Positions 57,588-64,000 of a DNA stretch of 64,000 bases are shown one piece after another. Both the position numbers and the translations under genes were made by a program. Each line of letters opens with the position of its first letter. Within the stretch, counting starts at the first letter, position 1. The notes below the pieces were generated by a model. The model saw only the letters and a program-made list of their open reading frames with translations. It was not told the origin of the DNA and did no database searches. This DNA comes from Mus musculus. Its lineage: Eukaryota > Chordata > Mammalia > Rodentia > Muridae. The stretch lies in NCBI RefSeq assembly GCF_000001635.26, contig NC_000071.6:9686001-9750000 (forward strand), in the 5' to 3' direction.

Positions 57588-57776
57588 TTTATTATATGTG
57601 TGAGTGTATGTGTCATATGTGTATATTTCATGCCCATGGATCCATAAGAGATTATTAGTTCCTCTAGAACTGAAGTTATAGAGAGCTGCAAGCCACTATG
57701 TGGGTTATGGGAACCTGACCCTGGTTGTCTGAAAGAGAAACAAATTCTCCTAACCTCTGAGCCATCTCTTCAGCCA
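57588..57776 (-). mobile_element. B3 SINE, minus strand, diverged
   Basis: Plus-strand TTATTTATTATATGTGTGAG, CCTCTAGAACTGAAGTTATA, GAGAGCTGCAAGCCACTATG, TGGGTTATGGGAACCTGACC and CTCTGAGCCATCTCTTCAGC follow the B3 complement, including the CTGGAACTGGAGTTA block. Head at high coordinates. Confidence 0.8.
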
Positions 57777-58054
57777 CAAGAATAATTTTTCTTTAAAACA
57801 CTGGTATTCCATAGGATTATGTACTTGACACATTAAATTTTCGTAGATATTCATTGAATAAAAATTGACTCTACTCTTGATCTGGAGGAAAATGAGGTCA
57901 GTGCTGACTGAAGGCCTGGGAGGAAGTCTAATTACATACTAAACAACTCATAGTAGACACTATTGAGCAGAATGGTAAAGACTAGGAGTCAGGTGAAGTA
58001 AGAACTCTAGCTTCAATATGTAGCCCAAGGTTATCAGTGAACATTAGAGCCATG

Positions 58055-58627
58055 TCAGTAATGGCAATTGGGGTGGTGGTGGTGGTAAAGTGGAAATTCC
58101 TGGTTTCGCTGGCGATTCAGCTGTTTCATGTGATGTTCTTCTAGAAGCTGTCTTATGAGAGGATGTTTGTACTGAGAACAGATACATGGTGTTTTTCTGA
58201 AAACTCTCTGGTGAAATGCATGTGACGTCTTGCTGGAGCAGCACTCGAGAGGACATGAGATGTTTGCAAAGAGTATAAATATAGCCACGGGACACTCTGG
58301 CATTGATTCATCTTGCTGGCCTTCGTTGGGCTTCACTGAAAGTGGCCTTTGCTGACAACACTCTGGCATTGGTTTGCCTTGGTTTCTTCACTGATCTTTG
58401 CATGACCTGACTTCATAGAGAGAAATGCACCAAAGAACTTCTTGAGGTGTTCTGGCTGCTTCTTGCTGTGTCAGGGGACTCACGTCAACTCTTTGGCTGA
58501 GATTTGTAGTTTCTTCTGGATCGAGCCACCTCTTCTCACTAGAGTGGACTGCACTGCTGACAATGAAGATCGGAATCACCTCAAAAAACTTCTTCTAAAC
58601 AGGTCCATGTTCCCCTTGTCCTATTAG
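58055..58627 (-). pseudogene. Ambiguous open stretch, possible decayed gene copy
   Basis: On the minus strand one frame stays open from about 58600 to 58055 except for a single TGA at about 58388-58390, nearly 180 codons. A second frame also has long open parts, with peptide-like segments such as HLKKFFGAFLSMKSGHAKIS. A 14-bp word is repeated at about 58294-58307 and 58358-58371. I do not recognise the protein in any frame, see no poly-A tail or target duplication, and cannot tell which frame, if any, was coding. It may be a worn retrocopy or chance. Confidence 0.22.
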
Positions 58628-58639
58628 TCATCTTCCTCT

Positions 58640-59093
58640 CCTACTTGTTGATCAATGGGCTAAAAGGGAGGTTGAAGCAATTAAAAACCCTTATTAAAGT
58701 AGGTTTTAAAAAATATAAGCCTGGTGGGGGTGTCACGTGAAAACCTATCAGTGGAAGGAATGGCTTCATTGTGCAGCTGGAGAAGGGACACAGCTCAAAA
58801 GGAAAATCCCACTAACATCTGTATGGGAGCTATTCACAAGCATATGAAAATATGAATTCTGTAAACTGAACTTTACAAATGAAAAATAGCCAGTAGAGTA
58901 TCAAGAGCTTGAAGATTTAATTTATTCTTCCTTATTATCCTGCAGATTTAACTCTTTATATACATATAGTGTCCAGGAAGAAAGAAGTTAAATTGTAGGC
59001 AACAAGTATCTATGGAGACTGACTATGTGCTAGGCACTGTGTTCCTATAGAGCACTCCTAGTTTTAAGAAAACTTCTTTATTTATTTTTCTGT
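58640..59093. other. Non-coding, nothing recognised
   Basis: Contains GGGGGTGTCACGTGAAAACC, with an E-box CACGTG at 58733-58738. A MIR-like GACTATGTGCTAGGCACTGT lies at 59020-59041 but is too short to call. No gene. Confidence 0.45.
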
Positions 59094-59455
59094 TTTAGTC
59101 AGTGTTCTATTACTGTGAACAGACACCATTATCATAGCAGTTCTTATAAAAAAAGTATTTAATTGGGGTTGTTTACAGTTTAAGAGTTTTAGTCCATTCC
59201 ATCATAGCAGGAGGCATGGCAGCATGAAGGCAGAAATGGTGCTAGAGAAATAGCTGAGAGCTCTACATCAGGATCTATAGGTAGCAGGAAGAAAGCAAAC
59301 CAAGGAGTCTAGCTTGGTCTTCTGAAACCCAGTCTAGTGACCTACTTCCTCCAACAAGGCCATACTTATAAATTCTTTCAAATACCGACACTCCCTGGTG
59401 ACCAAACATTCAAATCTCTGAACTTGTGGGGGTCATTCTCATTCAAACCACCACA
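59094..59455 (-). mobile_element. Rodent interspersed repeat, minus strand
   Basis: Plus-strand order: TTAGTCAGTGTTCTATTACT, GTGAACAGACACCATTATCA, GTATTTAATTGGGGTTGTTT, GTTTTAGTCCATTCCATCAT, AGCAGGAGGCATGGCAGCAT, TGGTGCTAGAGAAATAGCTG, ACTTCCTCCAACAAGGCCAT and GTGGGGGTCATTCTCATTCA. This is the complement of the family at 13338-13745 (end AACAGTGACTAAG) but with the CT tract absent. Well preserved. Confidence 0.85.
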
Positions 59456-59574
59456 CTCTATCCACTTTAAAAAGGCTCAAACTATTTATCAGCTCCAATA
59501 ACTGTCAAAATCAAATGTGTTTATAATGATAGCGTCTTTTTTTTGTGTACGTGTGTGTGTGTAGGTACACGTGT

Positions 59575-59915
59575 GTGCACCTGCATATACATAAGGAGGC
59601 CAGAGGCAGGTGTCTAGTATCTTTCAATCTTTTGGTTGTTTGTGGTGCATCTCTGTGTGCATGCACATGTGTTCATTTTTGCATGTGTGTGAGCACATGT
59701 GTGTATCTGTACATATGTATACAAAGCTAATGTCTGGCAATCCTGCAGTGTTTTGTAGCCCAATTTAGAGCTTGGCAATAGAGCTTGTCCTGCTAAGGAG
59801 CTTGCTCTGGGGATCCCGGGTTTCTGCATTACTTGTGGGACACTAATCCCACCTGGTATTTACTTGAATTCTGGGATCAGAAAACTTTTCTTTGGGTGCA
59901 AAAATGCTTTAACCA
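59575..59915 (-). mobile_element. B4-type SINE, minus strand, disrupted
   Basis: Plus-strand GGAGGCCAGAGGCAGGTGTC, a TG/AC-rich middle, GTCTGGCAATCCTGCAGTGT, AAGGAGCTTGCTCTGGGGAT and AATGCTTTAACCACTGGTTT match parts of the B4 complement in order but with extra sequence inside. A further B4-like piece (GCGCTCCCTGATTCAGCTAG at about 59981-60000) lies downstream, so more than one copy may be mixed here. Confidence 0.55.
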
Positions 59916-59924
59916 CTGGTTTGA

Positions 59925-59952
59925 TTTGTTTGTTTGTTTGTTTGTTTGTTTT
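59925..59952. repeat. (TTTG)n microsatellite
   Basis: Short TTTG array ending in TTTT, at the edge of the B4-like block. Confidence 0.93.
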
Positions 59953-60429
59953 TTAAAAGTAGGGTTTTTTACTTAATGTGGCGCTCCCTGATTCAGCTAG
60001 ACTGGATTTCTCCTCTTAATCCTAGAATTATCTTTGCAATTGAGTTTTCTTTGTGCCCTTATCCTAGTATCAATGTTGTTCTGCTCTGTTTGCCTGAGTA
60101 CAATTTTATATTGTGATCTAGATTTTATTAAGGGCTGAGCCAGAACCCTTTATCTGTACTTCATTGAATTTCTCTTGTCTCAGTGTCTGGTGTCTCATTA
60201 GGCATTGTTGTTGTTCATTTATGAGTGTACAGATAAGTGTGACTTCTGCTTTCAGGTACACGTGAACAAAGCCACTTAAACCACTTTATACAGCCATTAC
60301 AAAATGAGCTCAGTGACATTGTGAGAGATTATTTGTCTCATTGGGTTTTGACAGGGTTTTTTTTTTTTTCTTCTTAATTATGTTTTCGTACAGATTCTTT
60401 GCATATATATTATGGCTTATAGTTTTATG
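59953..60429. other. Unlabelled except a B4-like scrap
   Basis: B4-like words GATTCAGCTAGACTGG at 59989-60004. T-run at 60356-60369. No gene. Confidence 0.4.
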
Positions 60430-60814
60430 GTTTTAGGGGATTCCTATGCATAAGAACATGAATGTCTCTGCACCTACTCGGACATCTCTCTACATGTGCA
60501 TCTATCTTTATGTGCATCTATCTTCATGTGCCTCTCTCTTCGTGTGCACCTATCTACATGTGTATATACATGGGCTTCTCATGCTTTTTCTTTGGCTCCT
60601 TTTTTTTTCTGTTTGTTTGTTTTGTTCTATATAAGTTTGTCCGTGTTTTATTTTAACTTATTTTATTTTTATTTCTTTACATGTTTGTTTTTTAGCGAGA
60701 GGCAGAAAGGGTGTGGGAAGGTATACATGGGAATCTAGGAAGAATCAGAGGAGAGAAAAATATGAGCAGAGCATATAATAGGAAAAATCTATTTTCAATA
60801 AAACAAAGAAAATA
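60430..60814 (+). mobile_element. L1 (Lx-like) 3' end, plus strand
   Basis: The end matches rodent L1 3' UTR text: GTGTGGGAAGGTATACATGG, AATCTAGGAAGAATCAGAGG, AGAGAAAAATATGAGCAGAG and ATTTTCAATAAAACAAAGAA. The region 60460-60560 is a simple-sequence-like TCTCT/TGTGCATC part. The 5' limit is uncertain. Confidence 0.6.
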
Positions 60815-61357
60815 TTGATTCATATTTTAAAAGAATATTTGGTTTTAAATTTATGATTTAATGTAATTTTTGAGGGCTAGAGTATTTGTCATTTCTAACC
60901 TTGTCTTGAACAAAAGATGACTTTTAAAAAGAATTAGCTGAAACTAATTTAGAGCTTGAGACATTGATTGGTGGCCAAGGAGTGGGGAGACACAGGTCAA
61001 AAATACTTTTCTTTGAATTATGGTTTGTTTGTATTACTTTAAAAAAATCAAAGACAGCAATTACTGTGGATTAATTTTTGAGATCATTTAATTAAGATTA
61101 AAACAAATTGTATAGTCAGTGATATTATATGACATTGTGGTTTCTTTTCAATAAATAATTATAAAGATAAGCTAAGGTATTAATATTCTATCATCTTGAA
61201 CTTTCCCAATGGACACTATCCGGGGTGTTGATCTTTTAGATTATTGTTTTTCTTGTAGCTAACATCTTTTGCTTCAATATGAGGGTTGAAAATAGCAATA
61301 CAGTCCTAATGTGCAAATAAGTAAAACTACACTTTATTTTCTACCTTAGTATGATTT
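60815..61357. other. Non-coding, nothing recognised
   Basis: AT-rich, no supported feature. Confidence 0.5.
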
Positions 61358-61376
61358 ATACACACACACAAACACT

Positions 61377-61423
<47 letters not shown>
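61358..61423. repeat. (CA)n microsatellite
   Basis: CA dinucleotides with two short interruptions near 61371-61380, then a pure run of about 42 bp. Confidence 0.97.
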
Positions 61424-61425
<2 letters not shown>

Positions 61426-61473
61426 ATGCAAATATGCAAACGTTTTTAACTTTAATTATCCTGGATAGTTTTT

Positions 61474-61667
61474 TTATCTTATTTATTTTAGTTATTTATT
61501 TTAATGTATGCAAGTGTTCCACCAGCATACATACTTGCATGTCAGAAGAGAGCATCTGATCTCAGTATATGTGGTTGTGAGGCACCATGTGGTTGCTGAG
61601 AATTGAACTCAGAACCTCTGGAAGAGAAGACAGTGTTCTTAACCACTGAGCCATTTCTCCAGCCTCC
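61474..61667 (-). mobile_element. B2/B3-type SINE, minus strand
   Basis: Plus-strand TTTATTTTAGTTATTTATTT, CAGAAGAGAGCATCTGATCT, GTGGTTGTGAGGCACCATGT, GGTTGCTGAGAATTGAACTC, AGAACCTCTGGAAGAGAAGA and ACCACTGAGCCATTTCTCCA give the complement of a B2-type head with Pol III promoter and tail. TAGTTTTT occurs at 61466-61473 and 61670-61677, a possible 8-bp target duplication. Confidence 0.87.
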
Positions 61668-61677
61668 ACTAGTTTTT

Positions 61678-62045
61678 AATGTCAACTAGACACAAGTTCA
61701 AGTCGTCTGAGAAGATAGAACTTCAGTTATAAAACTACCTCTTTAAGATAGTGTTGTAGGCAAGCCTGCAAGGCATTCTCTCAATTAGTGATTGATATGA
61801 GCCCAGCTTATTGTGAGCGGTGCTACCTCTTGGATGGTGGCCCTAGGTTCTATAAGAAAGCATGTTGAGCAAATCCTTAAGGAGCACTCCTATATAGCTT
61901 CTGCAACAGCTTCTGCCATGTTCCTGCCCTGACATTCTTCAGTGAAAAACTAGAATGTGGAAGTCTAAGTAAAATGAACTCTATGCTCCCCAAGTTGCTT
62001 TTGGCTACAGTGTTTCATGACAACAATAGAAATCCTAACTAAGAC
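61678..62045 (+). mobile_element. Rodent interspersed repeat, plus strand
   Basis: Motif order: TGTCAACTAGACACAAGTTC, GCAAGCCTGCAAGGCATTCT, CTCAATTAGTGATTGATATG, GAGCCCAGCTTATTGTGAGC, GGTTCTATAAGAAAGCATGT, TGTTCCTGCCCTGACATTCT, CCCCAAGTTGCTTTTGGCTA and TAGAAATCCTAACTAAGACT. This is the same family type as 5028-5318, better preserved. Library name not assigned. Confidence 0.82.
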
Positions 62046-62852
62046 TGTGTTCTTTGCCTTAAAAAACAACAGGTGTGTTATCATCCAAAGATATGCAAAA
62101 TTTCAGATCCTGGTATTTTAATTATTTTTTTCTAATAATTTTAAATGATATTTTAATCCAAAGGCAGTAAACTAGACAATGAACATTAATTTCATTTCTA
62201 AAGAGTGATTTTAAAAATGATTGTGCCCACTGAAATTCTCAGATTATCCCTGGGGAGAAAAGTGTTATGGGGAGAATGCATTTTCAAAGGCTGGGAGAGG
62301 ATGTTCTTAAGCGGTTAACTGCTTGTGGCTTTGAAGTGCGGTGGAGTGTCTTTCCCATAATTGGTACATGAGCAGTTTTAAAAAGGTTCTCTTCTCATCA
62401 CTGGGACCAGATGCTCTGATGCCGATTTCACAGGGAACAGGTTATTGACTTTAAACCATCTGCTTCCCGGCTCTTTGTTTCTATGGGCCTGTGAGTTTCT
62501 GGAATTTCTGCTCAGAACAGCTAGCAAACATGTTTCACATAAAGTTTCGATAAGTGATTTCAAGCATATATGCTGTATTTAAATCTTATCATGGGAAATA
62601 TTTAAAAACAATTAAAAATACTTCATAAAATAGTTTTCAGAATTAAGCAGGGCACTGATTCCTGTGTTGAAGTCCAGTAATGTCTGTGCCTCACACCGAG
62701 TGCTATAGAATGAGACCCCTTTGTTGTTATTGCCCATTCTTTTAATAGATCTTTTCCTAGAGAAAATATCTTTAATATTTAAAATATATTTTTAAACTAA
62801 CATTTCATTACTTGTACCTTTCCCTTCCTCTGTCCCACCCATCAGTCCCCCA
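62046..62852. other. Non-coding, nothing recognised
   Basis: AT-rich, no supported feature. Confidence 0.5.
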
Positions 62853-62945
62853 GTCTCTCTCTGTCTGTCTATGTCTCTGTCTCTGTCTCTGTCTCTGTCT
62901 CTCTCTGTCTCTCTCTGTCTCTCTCTGTCTCTGTCTCTGTCTCTG

Positions 62946-63012
<67 letters not shown>
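62853..63012. repeat. (CTCTGT)n, then (CT)n, then (CA)n compound repeat
   Basis: CTCTGT-type hexanucleotide units at 62853-62967, pure CT at about 62966-62999 and a short CA run at 63000-63012. Arg/Glu-rich minus-strand and Ser/Leu-rich plus-strand frames across it are artefacts. Confidence 0.97.
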
Positions 63013-63623
63013 GTCTGCTGACTTTGTCTTTGCTGTTTATGTGTAGTTGATTTCAAGACTGACCACTTTGTATTGGATAGTCAAGGAGAGACTCACCCCT
63101 GTGAGAGTCTATTGTCCTTCCTCTCAGCAGTGAAATTCCTTTGTCTAAAGGTGGAGGGGCCCTATGAGATTTTCTTCTTTTTATTTACATCTCTATCATC
63201 ACTGTTCATGTCACATTTAGGCAGCCTTTCTCAGAGACTGTCTCACAGCCCATCCTGGTCCTCTGGCTCTTACTCTTTTCTGCTCCCCTTTCCATCCTTT
63301 CCCTGGGCCTTAGGTGAAGGACTTGTGTTTAGATGTGTCTGTTGGAGCTGGCTTCCTACAATCCATTAATCTCTTCATAGTGACCAGCTGTAGTTTTATA
63401 ATTATTTATTGAGGAGGCTTTTGGTGTCTTGGAAGGTTTTACTGCTGCTTCTTGATTTTTCGAACTGTAGAGATTGGCTTGGTTCCATCCTGCTGTAATA
63501 GGACAGGATTTAACATACGTATGCTATTCTATATTAGATGACTTTGCAACCAACTTATCTATATTATCCTTTCACAGTTCCTTCAATAGCAAAATTTCTA
63601 ATTATAGGACATAAAGAACATCC
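63013..63623. other. Non-coding, nothing recognised
   Basis: A 98-codon frame at 63073-63369 has no recognisable domain. No named repeat. Confidence 0.5.
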
Positions 63624-63715
63624 GAGGGCTACATATGTAATGTACTGGTAGAGTGTTTTCCTATTGGACACAAAGACATGAGTTCTGTCCATGGAATCAT
63701 CAAAACCAAATGTAG
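63624..63715 (+). mobile_element. ID-like SINE, plus strand
   Basis: GAGGGCTACATATGTAATGT, ACTGGTAGAGTGTTTTCCTA, GACACAAAGACATGAGTTCT and GTCCATGGAATCATCAAAAC follow an ID/B4 head (GGGGATGTAGCTCAG, TGGTAGAGTGCTTGCCTA, CACAAAGCCCTGGGTTC, CCCCAGCACC). Diverged. Confidence 0.6.
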
Positions 63716-63894
63716 AACATCATAATATGGAATTTTTCTACTGCAATCAATATCTTTTTAATCTATACTTCTTGCAATAAGACTGCTAAGACTCTTGTCT
63801 TTTGGACCACTTCTTTCTCCATTCCTATTCCTCACCTTATTTTTATATTGTCAAAAGCAGCTAACATTCAGATTCTGTATATATTTTTTCCTTT

Positions 63895-64000
63895 TCCAAT
63901 TTTTTATTAGGTATTTTCTTCATTTACATTTCAAATGCTATCCTGAAAGTCCCCTATACCCTCCCCTACCCACCCACTCCCCTACCCACCCACTCCCACT
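63895..64000 (-). mobile_element. L1 LINE 3' end, minus strand, runs off the window
   Basis: Plus-strand TTTTTTATTAGGTATTTTCT, TCATTTACATTTCAAATGCT, ATCCTGAAAGTCCCCTATAC and CCTCCCCTACCCACCCACTC match the complement of the L1Md 3' UTR and tail, as at 49770-49850. The PolyA side is at low coordinates. The rest of the element lies beyond position 64000. Confidence 0.92.

Noticed and set aside
62792..63056. Arg/Glu/Asp-rich minus-strand frames
   Set aside because: They are translations of the (CTCTGT)n/(CT)n repeat.
1..64000. CRISPR arrays, bacterial operons, tRNA or rRNA genes
   Set aside because: No spaced direct repeats, ribosome-binding/operon structure or cloverleaf/rRNA sequence was seen. 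The repeat content is that of a mouse nuclear genome.

Overview
The window looks like nuclear DNA of a mouse (Mus, most likely M. musculus). It carries rodent- and Mus-lineage repeats: L1Md and Lx LINE 3' ends, B1, B3 and B4 SINEs, ID-like SINEs, a gammaretrovirus-type (ERV1) LTR, and many long pure microsatellites such as (CT)n, (TG)n, (ATCT)n and (CCCCT)n. Older mammalian layers (L2, MIR) lie between them. Base composition is AT-rich and CpG-poor nearly everywhere, as in a gene desert or a very long intron. I found no complete protein-coding gene, no tRNA or rRNA gene and no CRISPR array. The only protein-like reading frames I recognise are decayed C-terminal ends of L1 ORF2. All family names and boundaries were read by eye from memory of consensus sequences and are approximate. 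Layout: 0-5.3 kb holds an ID-like SINE, MIR remnants, a 5'-truncated L1 (+) at about 1978-3280 whose last 171 ORF2 codons are still open, and a rodent repeat. 5.3-9.3 kb holds a possible L2 remnant, a (CT)24 tract, an Lx 3' end, a tRNA-derived SINE and a diverged rodent repeat. 9.3-18 kb holds an old B1-like SINE, a rodent repeat with an internal (CT)n, a solo ERV1 LTR (13969-14495) and unlabelled sequence that may include a conserved element near 17.1-17.4 kb. 18-34 kb holds a two-block pentanucleotide satellite against an L1 3' end, B4 SINEs next to (TG)n, a pair of oppositely oriented L2 pieces, a B3 SINE and poly-T. 38.4-40.3 kb is the only GC- and CpG-rich part. It has TATA-like, GC, CCAAT and RFX X-box motifs and splice-site-like sequences on both strands. 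It is the best candidate for a promoter or first exon, but I cannot name the gene. 42.6-47.9 kb holds a ~520-bp (ATCT)n tract, B1 and B4-type SINEs and TA/TG microsatellites. 49.7-51 kb holds an L1 on the minus strand bounded by a perfect 17-bp target-site duplication. 53.8 kb has a 42-bp minisatellite, 56.7-57.2 kb an L2, and 58.05-58.63 kb an ambiguous stretch that may be a decayed gene copy. 59-64 kb is repeat-dense: rodent repeats, B4, an L1 3' end, (CA)n, a B2/B3-type SINE, (CTCTGT)n, an ID-like SINE, and an L1 3' end running off the right edge. No genes here can be shown to work together. The functional content is the possible promoter at 38.4-40.3 kb, some possible conserved non-coding elements, and the mobile-element record. 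I saw no convincing new biological system. The items most worth checking are the unnamed CpG-rich promoter with its X-box/CCAAT/GC-box cluster and the low-confidence open stretch at 58 kb.
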